This document shows, in pieces, positions 1 through 10,285 of a DNA stretch of 64,000 nt; within the stretch, counting starts at the first letter, position 1; every line of letters starts with the position of its first letter. The stretch comes from Prorocentrum cordatum (lineage: Eukaryota > Sar > Dinophyceae > Prorocentrales > Prorocentraceae). The translations under genes were made by a program, and so were the position numbers. The stretch lies in assembly GCA_963575745.1 (NCBI GenBank), contig CAUYUJ010017876.1:27501-91500 (forward strand), in the 5' to 3' direction. The notes under the pieces were generated by a model. The model made no database searches and was not told the origin of the DNA. It saw only the letters and a list, made by a program, of their open reading frames with translations.

Positions 1-1927
1 GCGACGTCAGGTGTCTGGCTACGGAAGAGCCTGGAAACTGGACGTGGCAATTTTTCAACACGATGTGGCAGCTGGAAAGTGCAGCCACGGGGCCCTCACA
101 GATTGATCCGGCTTGCGAAGTGCAGCAGAGAGATGGGGTCGATGGCTCTGGCTGTGGTCTTTCACGATTTTTCTTGTTTGCGCTGTGTGGTCTCATGGGC
201 GACCGATGCTGCTGTTGGTTCCGAACGCCGAGCGGCCGCTCAACAGTTTCTTTTCATATTGTGAAGGGTAATTCGTGGCCAGGTTGTGGTCGGGCTTCTG
301 CCAAGTTCTGGGGTCTTGCTCAGGTTGTTTTCAGGGTCGCCCAACCCATAATCATCTGCCCGCAACCAGATGTGGAACCTTATGATTATGAGTGGCTGCC
401 TTCGCAGTCAGGGTTCAGTGGACGGGCCACTGTGTTGGCAATACATGGGCATGTGAGCAGACGTGTGTCTGGGTGGAGTAGCGTCTCGGCGAAAGCGCAT
501 TAACCATAGGGATGGCGAATGCTTTGACGAGGGTACTCTGTGGCTCTGTTTAGTAGTGTGTGACATGCCTTTAATGTGAAATCTTGGGTGTAGGTTTGCT
601 TTCCCAGACCCAGGTATGCGACGCTGGACGCTGTCTTCTCTACGTCATCGCATATGTTTGGAATATTCGAAAAGAGAAAACCTGTGAGGACCTGTACCCA
701 GGCAGTACCCAGACCGCGAGGCTGCTGGTTGCCTGGGGGGGTTCCACCGGGCGTGGGGGAGGCTTGTGCTTTCCATGGCGATGGCACGGTTTTCCATGTA
801 GTCACCCTTTTCATGGTTCTCCCCCCAAAACCTGCCTCTATGTGTCGGTTGCTGTGCTTGCAGTGCTGAGGCAAGAAAAGGTGGCAGAGGAGGAGGGGAG
901 AGCGAGCTGCGGTCAGAGTGCTTTGTGAGCTTGCGTGGGGCGCACTTTAGTTGCTGCCCGCGGCGGCCTTGCCAACGCCATGGCTGCCTACGGCAAGTCG
1001 GAAAGAGGCGTGCGGCGTCGCGTTGCTCGTTGGCTGCGAGCTCCCTGGCGGCGCCAAGACGGCCTGTCGTGATGCCTAAGTGAGCTGACGCGGGCTGCAC
1101 TGCGGCTGCTGCCCGTGGCGGCCATAGCCAAGACTTTTGCTGCGGACGGCTGTAGAATGATGGAATCGGGGGAAGTGAGAAGTAGGCTGGGAATGCGAAG
1201 CATGCGTGCGGTGGCGATGGGGACGGCTGCGAGGCTCTAAAGCTGTGTGTTGCTGTGTCTGACGTTGCCTTCGCCAGGTTAGCCAGCATGTTGTAGCTTC
1301 TTGTGCCCGACCCGCGTAAACGTTACAAGTACTTCCCCATCCATCCCGCCGCCACACGAGTGGGACGGAGTAGGTTAGAGGTGACAGGCGGGGGGAGCGG
1401 GTGCTACAAGAAGGTGAGCCAGTCGGGAGTGAAGGTTGGGTGAGGGCCTCAAGACCAGTGGGAAGGAGGATCTTCGTGTTGATACCCCCGAGGCCCCAGC
1501 TCGCAGCTGGTGATTAAGGCCCCCACCAAGGTGGCGCATGAGAGAGCTCTATCCACTGGTTTAGTGTAGCTTGCACTTTTGCGGCACCTTGCATACGTGG
1601 GTGAGAACGCCACGGTGGATTCTGGAGCCATGTGTTACCGTGGGCCCAATGCATAGCATAACCTGTTGGAGTTGTGCTCGCCGTAGTGCTGTGCTGTGTG
1701 ATGGTCACGAAGATGTCCGTATGGTTAAGAGTACGCCGTCGCCTGGGAGAGGTGGGTGGGAAGTCGGAGAATGTAGGTAGCCAGCGCGTGCCAACTGCTG
1801 CTGCTGCTGCGGCTGGGTGTCCAGTGTGTGCGGCCGTTTCGTTAACGAATAGTGCGGGGAAGTGGATTTGGGAAGGAGCAGCTGGCCGCTGGAGGCGCCT
1901 GTTGTCGGTCTAGTGGGGCAAAACTGG
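1..1927. other. No supported gene
   Basis: Open frames occur on both strands, but none keeps protein-like composition for long and none contains a motif I recognise. A short CTG run (about 1797-1812) and an imperfect repeat of GTGGCG/GCTGCC blocks (about 950-1150) are the only structure I noticed. Confidence 0.4.
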
Positions 1928-3957
1928 TCAACGTTGCAGGAGGCGGATGACGCACTGATGGACCGCCGTTCGGCTGGTCCCATCGCGAGGCCCGTGCCTC
2001 GTTGGTTGTGGGTGATCAGAGGGAGTCTCCTGATTCGCCAGGCTGGTCGAGTGGTCGAGCTGGCATGCGATTGGGAATGATGGCCATGGTTGCCATGCTA
2101 GCTCTGCTTCGAGCGGGATGGCTATGTCCCTGGTCATGGCCTCGTCTGTAGCCTGGATCGTGGCGTTGTCCAGCTCCTCTCCCCTGAGGTGGGCTACGTC
2201 TTCTGCTGTCAGCAGAAGGTGGTTCGTGTGGTCGATGTCGTCGGCGGGTGTCGTGGTGCTGGTGTCAGCGATCATCCTGCGGGTTGGTGTCAGCACTTTC
2301 TGCTTGGTGTTGGTAGTGGTAGCCAGCCATGGGTACGTTTCCGCGATCAAGCGTTGCGGCGAGAACTGGCCGAGCTCCATGGTATTGGCGATGTGAAGTA
2401 CCTCGTGCTCTTGCGGAGCGGGTACTGCTGGTGGTGAGCCTGGGTGCATGGGCTCAGTGTGAGCGTCGCTGTGTGTCGTTGTACTCGTTTGGTGGTGCAT
2501 AGAGTGGTTGTCCATCGCAGCTCCTTGGTTGGGTGGTCCCTGCAGGTCGTCCTCGCCGTGGGCCGCTGTCTGCCCGACGGCGTTGCCTGGTGGGGTGCCT
2601 CCATGGGCCTCGACCTTCTCGTTGATCTTGGTGTTGGCCATTTTGGCGACATTCTTCTGGAAGAGCGTGATCGCGAGTGGAGCTGGCTCAGAAGAGAGGT
2701 TGTAGCGTATGCCCAGCCTGATATGTATTAAGACGCCGCGGCGCTGTTGGGCGACTGCAGCTGGTGTCGGTAGGTCGTCGCAGTCGTAGGCAATCGGGTA
2801 GGCGACCATCGTGGCAAGCTGGTGGTTGACGAAGTGTGCCAGTACGGTCTGGTTGTGGGTCATCGTGAACAGTCGAGCTGCTGGGAGTGCATCGTGTCGG
2901 AGGTAGTAGTTGGTGGATGCCTTGACGCAGGTCATCAGGACGTCATATTCGTGCTTCATTGAGTCGTTGGAGTCCTGGTCCAAGTCGCAGATAGTCTCAG
3001 GGTCGTTGATGCCAGAGATGGACTCTGAGATCAGTCTGTGGACGTAGATCTTGATGAGTTAGGTGTTCCGCTCGTTGTGACTATTGCTGATTGTGTTGGT
3101 CAAGCGCGCAATGCCACCCTGTTGGCGCTCTCCGTCTGACGATCCGGATATCATTGCGATGTGTGGTTGCTCAATCGGCGTGGTGGCCTGCTCGGTTACT
3201 GTCTCCATGTGCGGCATGGTCGGTGCCTTAGCTTTGATGTGCGGCGGCATGTACGGCACCGTCATCGGAGGCACGTTGCTACTGCTCGATGTCTTTTGCC
3301 CGTCGTGTGCATTTGGTGATGTCTTGGGTGAAGGCTTGGAGGGGACCTCCTGGTGGAGTGGTGGAATCATTCTGGGTCTGGCTCTCACGAGCCCCAGGGT
3401 CCTGTCGTCAGCTAGCCCGAGGTGTCCTACCTTAGTAACTGCAGCTGGTGGGGTATCGCTCCGTGGGGGCGGCGCCTTGGTTTGTAAGCGTCGGTGGTGC
3501 TTTTTATCGCGACCCGTCGTTCGGTGCTGCCTTGGCGCTTATGTCGGACTGAGTCGTGGACGAGGACGTTGCCGTTACCTCCATGCCTTGGTCGTTACCT
3601 TGGTCTTGGTCGTTGACTTGGGTCTAGTCGTGTGCCGCTCTGCGGCCCCTAACGGTCGGGTTGTCCATGTGCGTGGAGCTCCTCGTCGTTAGTCTGGTGG
3701 GTTGCGGCTACGGGTGGCGGTGCTGCCTGGATCTCCGTAACGATCCTCGTTATCCCCTCGGGGCCGAGGATGGTGTCGGCTTGGTTGTTGACAATGTAGT
3801 TGATGAGGCGAGCACGCTGCCTGTCGGCTTCCACGCAGGCGAGCATCTGGTCGTCGTCGAGGTTTTGTACTTCAGTCTTGAGGATTTCCACGGCGTTCTT
3901 GAACTCGTGGTCGGTGTGGTACTTTTGGATGCTGTCGCCCAGGGCCGATATGGCCAC
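1928..3957 (-). pseudogene. Broken protein-coding region, function unknown
   Basis: I do not recognise this protein. Read on the minus strand, 3957-3649 gives about 102 residues beginning VAISALGDSIQKYHTDHEF with well-mixed helical composition. The next 100 bases shift frame at least twice. From about 3537 to 1928 one frame stays protein-like, interrupted only by a TAA at 3059-3061, after which it resumes in frame with LIKIYVHRLISESISGIND. The second half is rich in Thr, His and Pro. No ATG precedes the first segment: a TGA lies just upstream and the frame enters at GTG, so a 5' exon may lie beyond 3957 or the start is lost. A retroelement structural protein is possible but unproven. Base composition is less GC-rich than the coding regions further right. 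Confidence 0.5.
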
Positions 3958-4422
3958 GTAGAATGACTTTGCTCCTCCTCTTCCTCATTCTATGTAACTC
4001 CTCTCTGTCGCACCCCGTGGCCGGTCAAAAGAACGGGCCGGGCGATCATGGCTGGGCCTTGGGTTTGCACTGGTCCTCCTCCTCCTGCTCCTTCTCCTCC
4101 TTCTCCTTATCCTCCTCCTTCTTGCCCAGCTGGCGGGTTCTCGGGCGACGAGGTCTATCAGCAGAGATCCGAGGTTCGGAAAACATTGAGCTGCTGGTTT
4201 TCCGCTATTTTCGGCCTCCGGGGGCCCTCGGCCCTGGGAAAGTGGTCCAGGCCTCCGGGGGTCCACGCATCGAGCAAACTTGAACGCGGGATATCTTGGA
4301 GGGGGCGGGCCCCCCGCCAGAAGGCGCAGCAGGAGGTCTGGCCCTCCGAGAAGCTTCCTGGGCTTCGTCCGAAGCCAGACGGCCGGAGGTCTTCTGAGAA
4401 GCCTCGCCGCCTTCTGAGGAGG

Positions 4423-4660
4423 GGTGAGGGGTGAGGGGGGATGGGGCAGGGGGGAGGGGAGAGGGGGGAGGGGAGAGGGTGGAGGGGGGAGGGAGGGGGG
4501 AGGGGGGAGGGGGAAGGGGGGAGAGAGCTAGGTGCGCTCGCGCCGCCTTCATGAGGAGGGGTGAGGGGTGAGGGGGGATGGGGCAGGGGGGGGGGGAGAG
4601 GGGGGAGGGTGGAGTGGAGGGGGGGGGAGGGGGGAGGGGGGAGGGGGGAGAGGCAAGCTA
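4423..4660. repeat. G-rich minisatellite (GAGGGGGGA-type)
   Basis: Two blocks of degenerate GAGGGG/GGGGGAG repeats, each ending in a shared segment TAGGTGCGCTCGCG (near 4530 and 4660) and each preceded by CTTCTGAGGAGGGGTGAGG or CTTCATGAGGAGGGGTGAGG. The whole block is therefore itself duplicated with a period of about 130 bp. The open frames across it are low-complexity artefacts. Confidence 0.85.
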
Positions 4661-4876
4661 GGTGCGCTCGCGTCATATCTTACATCCTGCCCCTCCCTCC
4701 CATCCCATACCATGGCGCAGATCCCCTCTCTACTCGCACAGTCGGATGTCGAGCAGGGCAATGATCCCGAAAGGGTACGCGATGCATTGTAGAGCACGGC
4801 ATGGCATGCCGTAGAAGAGCACCGCGAAGCGTAGTATCAACCTAACATTGCATTGCATGCCGTGGCATGGCACGGG

Positions 4877-4984
4877 AAATGACGCCAGCGTTGCAGCGGG
4901 AGCACGAGTCGAAACGAGCGGAAGCGCGGAAATGAGGCCAGCGCTGCAGCGGGAGCACGATTCGGAACGAGCGGAGGCACGCCA
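4877..4984. repeat. 54-bp tandem duplication
   Basis: Two adjacent units start with GAAATGACGCCAGCGTTGC and GAAATGAGGCCAGCGCTGC and each end in a GAGCGGA(A/G)GC block. A third copy lies at about 7635-7685, beyond the hexamer array, next to another copy of the 212-bp repeat that follows here. Confidence 0.8.
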
Positions 4985-5019
4985 GAATCGGCCCGGGAGG
5001 CTTCCTGGGCGCCAGAAGC

Positions 5020-5470
5020 ATAAATCCAGCATTTTCAAAAGATTAATGTGTATTGGAATGGCCTTTTTTCGGCGCCGCCTCGGAACTCGATTTTCCGGCG
5101 CCGGCCGGAACCGGCTCCTGACCCGGCCCGGGCGCCGGCCCGGGCGCCGGCTCGGGCGTCTGGCCCGGGCGCCGGCTCGGGCGCCAGCCCGGGCGTCGGA
5201 ATCGGCCCGGGAGGCCCGGGCGCTCGAAGCAGAAATTGAGCATTTTCAACAGAAAAATGTTTATTGGAATGGCCTTTTTTCGGCGCCGCCTCGGAACTCG
5301 ATTTTCCGGCGCTGGCCGGAACCGGCTCCGGACCTGGCCCGAGCGCCTGCCCGGGCGCCGGCTCGGGCGTCTGGCCCGGGCGCCGGCTCGGGCGCCGGCC
5401 CGGGCGTCGGAATCGGCCCAGGAGGCCTCCCGGGCGCCAGACGCAGAAATTGAGCATTTTCAAAAGAATT
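5020..5470. repeat. 212-bp GC-rich repeat, two full units and a partial one
   Basis: The anchor CATTTTCAA(A/C)AG occurs at 5030, 5241 and 5455, giving periods of 211 and 214 bp. Each unit has an AT-rich head (TATTGGAATGGCCTTTTTTC), then a CGCCGGCCCGGG-rich body. A diverged extra unit starts at about 7495. The open frames on both strands (Ala/Pro/Arg/Gly-rich) follow from the composition and are not evidence for a gene. Confidence 0.85.
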
Positions 5471-5623
5471 ATCCCGGCAAAGCAACCTAACAGCGATGTG
5501 TAGGAGCATATCTGGAAGCATTCCCCTTCAGATTCAGATGAGAATCCTGTTGTAGAATTCTGCTGTTCGCGCAGTCGTAGTCGCATTCGCGATGGCAGTC
5601 GCAGTGGCGACGGCAGTCGCAGT

Positions 5624-7024
5624 CACAGCCTCAGCCACAGCCTGCCTCAGCCTCAGCCTCAGCCTGCCTCAGCCTCAGCCTGCCTCAGCCTCAGCCTCAG
5701 CCTGCTTCAGCCTCAACATCAGTCTGCCTTCAGCCTCGGCCTCAGCGTCAGCGTGCCTCAGCCTCAGCCTGCATCAGCCTCAGCCTCAGCCTCAGCCTGC
5801 CTCAGCATCAGCCTGCCTCAGCCTCAGCCTCAGCCTGCCTCTGCCTCAGCTTCAGCCTGCTTCAGCCTCAGCCTCAGTCTGCCGTCGGCCTCGGCCTCAG
5901 CCTCAGCCTGCCTCAGCCCCAGCCTGCATCAGCCTCAGCCTCAGCCTGCTCAGCCTCAGCCTCAGCCCTCAGCCTCAGCCTCAGCCTCAGCCTGCCTCAG
6001 TCTCAGCCTCAGCCTTAGCCTCAGCCTCAGTCTGCCTGCAGCCTCGGCCTCAGCCTCAGCCTGCCTAAGCCTCTGGAGCCTGCCTCAGCCTGCCTCTGCC
6101 TCAGCCTGCCTCAGCAGCCTGCCTCAGCCTCAGCCTCAGCATGCATCTCAGCCTGCAGCTTCAGCCTGCTTCAGCCTCAGCCTCAGTCTGCCTTCAGCCT
6201 CAGCCTCAGCCTCAGCCTGCCGCAGCTTCAGCCTGCATGCAGCCTCAGCCTCAGCCTCAGCCTGCCCTGCCTCAGCATCAGCATCTGCCTCAGCCTCAGC
6301 CTCAGCCTGCCTCAGCCTCAGCCTCAGCCTGCTTCAGCCTCAGCCTCAGTCTGCCTCAGCCTCGGCCTCAGCCTCAGCCTGCCTCAGCCTCAGCCCTGCC
6401 TCAGCCTCAGCCTCAGCCTCAGCCTGCCTCAGCCTCAGCCTGCCTCAGCCTCAGCCTCAGCCTGCTTCATCCTCAGCCTCAGTCTGCCTTCAGCCTCGGC
6501 CTCAGCCTCAGGCCTGCCTCAGCCTCAGCCTGCATCAGCCTCAGCCTCAGCCTCAGCCTGCCTCAGCTCAGCCTGCCTCAGCCTGCCTCAGCCTGCCTCT
6601 GCCTCAGCCTCAGCCTGCTTCAGCCTCAGCCTCAGTCTGCCGTCAGCCTCGGCCTCAGCCTCAGCCTGCCTCAGCCTCAGCCTGCATCAGCCTCAGCCTC
6701 AGCCTCAGCCCGCCTCAGCATCAGCCTGCCTCAGCCTCAGCCTCAGCCTGCCTCAGCCTCAGCCTCAGCCTGCTTCAGCCTCAGCCTCAGTCTGCCTTCA
6801 GCCTCGGCCTCAGCCTCAGCCTGCCTCAGCCTCAGCCTGCATCAGTCTCAGCCTCAGCCTCAGCCTGCCTCAGCATCAGCCTGCCTCAGCCTCAGCCTCA
6901 GCCTGCCTCAGCCTCAGCCTCAGCCTGCCTCAGCATCAGCCTCAGCCTTAGCCTCAGCCCCAGTCTGCCTTCAGCCTCGGCCTCAGCCTCAGCCTGCCTC
7001 AGCCTCAGCATCAGCATGCCTCAG
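5624..7024. repeat. 1.4-kb CAGCCT hexamer array
   Basis: Almost uninterrupted (CAGCCT)n with variant units CTGCCT, CATCAG and CGGCCT, grouped into larger blocks of roughly 70-110 bp that recur several times. Because the unit is 6 bp, frames translate as endless SL, AS or QP dipeptides and stay open for hundreds of codons. These are not credible proteins. Confidence 0.95.
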
Positions 7025-7378
7025 CATTCAAAATGTGGCTCGGGAATGGAGTTCTGGGAACTCGAAGAACACGAAGTGGCTTACAGTTGGCTCTGGGCAT
7101 TCAAAATGTGGCCCGGGAGTGGGGTTCTGGGAACTCGAAGACCACGAAGTGGCCTACAGTTGGTTCCGAGCATTCCAAATGTGGCCCGGGAATGGAGTTC
7201 TGGGAATTCGAAGAGCACGAAGTGGCCTACAGTTGGCTCCGGGCATTCAAAATGTGCCCGGGAATGGAGTTCTGGGAACTCGAAGACCACGAAGTGGCCT
7301 ACAGTTGGTTCCGGGCATTCAGAATGTGGCCCGGGAATGGAGTTCTGCGACCTCGAAGACCACGAAGTGTGTAAGTGT
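7025..7378. repeat. Five tandem 73-bp units
   Basis: Units start at CATTCAAAATGTGG-like sequence at 7025, 7098, 7171, 7244 and 7316. The core GGAGTTCTGGGAACTCGAAG and the end GTGGCCTACAGTTGG are well conserved. There are no unique spacers, so this is a plain minisatellite. Confidence 0.95.
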
Positions 7379-7494
7379 TGGCAAAAAAAAAATTGGCACC
7401 CGCCTCCGGATCGCGCCCAGCCCCCGTCTGGGGCGTCATGATGCTCTCTTTCTTTTGATTTTATTAGAAACCTATCAATCTTCGCTGTTAGGTA

Positions 7495-7700
7495 AAAGTG
7501 TATTTTAGAATGGCCTTTTTTCGGCGCCGCCCCGGAACCTCATTTTCCGGGGGCGGCCGAAACCGACTCCGGACCCGGCGGCCCGAGCGCCGGCCCGGGC
7601 GCCGGCTCGGGCGTGCAGCCCATGCGCCGGCGGAAATGATGCCAGCGCTGCAGCGGGAGCACGATTCGGAACGAGCGGGGCCCGAAAATGAGGCCGGCGC
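7495..7700. repeat. Diverged copy of the 212-bp and 54-bp repeats
   Basis: The head GAATGGCCTTTTTTCGGCGC, the CCGGCCCGGGCG-rich body and the GAAATGATGCCAGCGCTGC block all match the repeats at 4877-5470. The same repeat pair therefore brackets the hexamer and 73-bp arrays. Confidence 0.8.
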
Positions 7701-7721
7701 CTCAGCGAGAGCAGCATTTTG

Positions 7722-7821
7722 NNNNNNNNNNNNNNNNNNNNNNNNNNNNNNNNNNNNNNNNNNNNNNNNNNNNNNNNNNNNNNNNNNNNNNNNNNNNNNN
7801 NNNNNNNNNNNNNNNNNNNNN
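7722..7821. other. Assembly gap (100 N)
   Basis: Exactly 100 consecutive N, the usual placeholder for a gap of unknown size. It is followed directly by a GGA triplet run (7822-7843), so the missing sequence may be a triplet array the assembler could not cross. Confidence 0.99.
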
Positions 7822-8173
7822 GGAGGAGGAGGAGGAGGAGGAGCCCTTCGTGAGCCCAGGGGCCAGGGCCTTCGCCCTCGCCTCGGCCGCCGCCGGGGGC
7901 GGCCGCGCCAGGCCGACGCGCTTGCTTCTCCTGCCGGCGGCACCGGTCGGGGAGCCATGCCGGTGGAGGAACCCGCGGCTGCCGCCGTGGTTTCTCCCCG
8001 GATCTCCGGCGAAGTGATCCCCTCTCGACGAGCGGCGCTCGATCCGAGGTCTGCGGAGGGCTGCGGAGGCTTTCGAGGCCTGGGGCGGTTTCCATCAGCG
8101 GCGCCTTGTCGCGGGTATTCGGGGGTGCCTGGATGGATCGTCCCGAACGGATGCTGGAGGCCCGAATTATGAC

Positions 8174-8214
8174 CCGAAAGCCCAGACCTCCGAGTCGGAG
8201 GTCTGGGCTTTCGG
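8174..8214. other. Perfect 41-nt hairpin
   Basis: CCGAAAGCCCAGACCTCCGA at 8174-8193 is followed by one G and then its exact reverse complement at 8195-8214. With a single-base centre this is effectively a 20-bp perfect palindrome. No poly-T tract or adjacent gene explains it as a terminator. Confidence 0.9.
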
Positions 8215-9563
8215 AGACTCCAGCGATCTCTTTTTTGTCAACGTGATATCGATTTCGGCCCTCGTGGGTCATTTCCTGCCCCTGGGGCCATACAACATGG
8301 ATCTGGGACGAAAATCTGCCCCTGGGTAAGCGGTCGGGGCCTTTGGGGCCGCGGATTTATCGAATAATATCGGCGGATGTTTGGGCCCCTGCTGCTGGCC
8401 AATTTTTCGAGGTGCCCGCTGAGGTGGCGGTGTGCTTTGAAGGCGACGGGTCCGCACATCTCTCTACCGCTTATCTTGGCAGTCGCGATGCCGCTGTCTG
8501 AGTGAGTCTTGCTGCGTCTATGTCCCGTTTGCGTCAGATGCGCACCTACACCAAGCCAGCAGCAGCAATAATATGATCACGAGCGCGAGCACGGGCAGGC
8601 ATGCGAGCAGGAACGGGTGGAGGAGGAGGTGGGTTTATAAAGGTCGTGAATCAGCACAAGCTGGATCAGGAGCAGGTCGCAGACGGTCGATGGATACACG
8701 TTCGCAGAAGCCATCGAACATAGGACTGCCAGGCTGGCATGCCGTGCTTGGTGGAACTAACAGGTTGTGTACTTTGCACCTTGAATGGTCGGTGGCACTC
8801 GCTGGCCTAAGCGGAACGATTCTCACTTTTCGCGTACTCCCATCAGCCCATCCAGAACAGATTTCCAGGGCATTCGTCGCGCTCAGTGTACCAGGAAGCT
8901 GGATACACATGACGCGGCCGTCTGTGGCGAGAGCTGGACACACACGTGGCCGCACTGCTTTTCCAGCGCGCGACCCTCCATGGCAGCGTACGCTGGCCCT
9001 CCGCATGTGCATCTGGCTTGCGGCCTCCACATGTTCCGTACGTGTGCTTCAGCTTCCTGGGAGGGTGGCTCATTCTTGCCACCCTCCCTTACCTTGCCCT
9101 CCTTGTTTTTACTACCCTTCGGGGAAGAACCTGCTGCACAGTTGTCAGCTCAGCATCTCTCAGCGAGCGCGCTGGAACCAGTGGAGGACCCTCGGAGGCC
9201 GAAAGCAGCCCAAATCCGAGCGCTCCAATTTTTTCGGAGCCAAGGCCCCCTGCGAGTCGCGGGGCTCCTGGTGATCCTCTGATCCTGGGCTCCGGGACAG
9301 GGCTGGAGCGCGCGGAAGGCCGCAGGTCGCTCCCCACGGTGCCCGTGCGTCGGCAGCGCGGCGCGGTGTGCAGCTCACGTGTTCGCAGCTCCTTCGGATT
9401 CATCTCACCTTGACCTTCCTGCACGGTGCACCCCACTCGTGCCCGGGTGTGCAGCCATCCCGCGCAGTAAGGACGAGCGACTTTCCAAGGCCACTCTTGC
9501 ATGCTTGCCCCTTCGGCCCATCTCCTTGGTAGCTTTCGCTGGTCCACCTCGTCCGAAAAGCGG
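8215..9563. other. No supported gene
   Basis: Open frames of up to about 230 codons exist on both strands, but they overlap each other, switch composition and contain no motif I recognise. A TATA-like AATAATATGATCACG occurs near 8566, without enough context to call a promoter. Confidence 0.3.
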
Positions 9564-9749
9564 TACTCCAGATTTCGTAATAAAAGGGAGGGGGTCTGGA
9601 CCCTCCAAGACAGGCCATTTCAGACCCCCCCCCCGTGGGAGAACCCTCCAAAACATCGTCCCCAGACCCCCCCAGGCCCTCCAAGATAGCCCGGAAGAGA
9701 ACCCCCCCGATATGAGACCCCCCCTCCCTTTATTACGAAATCTGGAGTA
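9564..9749. mobile_element. 186-bp MITE-like inverted-repeat element
   Basis: The left end TACTCCAGATTTCGTAATAA (9564) continues AAGGGAGGGGG. The right end CCCCCTCCC then TTATTACGAAATCTGGAGTA (to 9749) is its reverse complement apart from one extra A on the left. Terminal inverted repeats are about 30 bp. The outermost TA on both sides could be a TA target-site duplication, as in Tc1/mariner-type miniature elements; this is inference from one copy. The interior (about 125 bp) is C-rich with repeated CCCTCCAAGA blocks and has no coding capacity. Confidence 0.75.
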
Positions 9750-9904
9750 GCATGGCCCTCCAAGGCCCTTACATCCTCATCGCGCATCCTTGCTGCACTG
9801 GCTGGCCGCGTGCCTCTCGGCGGCCCTCTGTGTGTGCGACCTGCCCTCCAGCGCACCCCGAAGGGCTTCACGCTCGGAGGGCCCTGCCGCCGCGCGCTGC
9901 CTCA

Positions 9905-10285
9905 CCCCCCTCCCTCCTCCCTCCTCCCTCCCCGCGCCCCCCGCCCTCCTCCCTCCTCCCTCCTCCCTCCTCCCTCCTCCCTTCTCCTCCATCGTCCCTC
10001 ATCCCTCTTCCCCTCCCTCCTCCCTCCTCCCTCCTCCCTCCTCCCTTCTCCTCCATCGTCCCTCATCCCTCTTCCTCTCCTCCTCCTCCTCCTCCTCCTC
10101 CTCCAAATAAAGCCTTGCCCTTCGTTCTTCCCCTCTCGTGCCCGCGCCTTCCCTTGCTTCGCCCCCGCCGCTGCCCTGCCGGCGCCTCGGATCCAGGTGG
10201 CCGCCGGCCAGTAAGCTCACAACTCCATGCGTCGTCGGTGCGTCGGCGATCCTCCTCCTCCTCCTCCTCCTCCTCCTCTTCCTGA
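9905..10285. repeat. CCT-rich triplet and TCCCTCC arrays
   Basis: Three blocks of CCTCCCTC/CTCCTCCTC repeats (about 9905-10072, 10075-10105 and 10250-10282) sit within C-rich sequence. A segment containing CTCCTCCATCGTCCCTCATC is repeated near 9982 and 10049. Open frames here are Pro/Ser-rich shadows of the repeats. Confidence 0.85.

Noticed and set aside
2635-2647. GCCATTTTGGC matching the core of the dinoflagellate spliced-leader sequence
   Set aside because: Only 11 bases match, the flanks differ, no splice-donor context follows, and the site lies inside the minus-strand coding remnant (VAKMANTK).
7025-7378. CRISPR-like array of five units
   Set aside because: Units are contiguous 73-bp repeats with no unique spacers, and the organism is eukaryotic.
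5592-7508. Several overlapping open frames of 158-562 codons with SL/AS/QP dipeptides
   Set aside because: A 6-bp unit without stops keeps frames open regardless of coding function.
8573-9274. A 233-codon plus-strand open frame
   Set aside because: Composition changes along its length, other frames are equally open, and no motif is visible.
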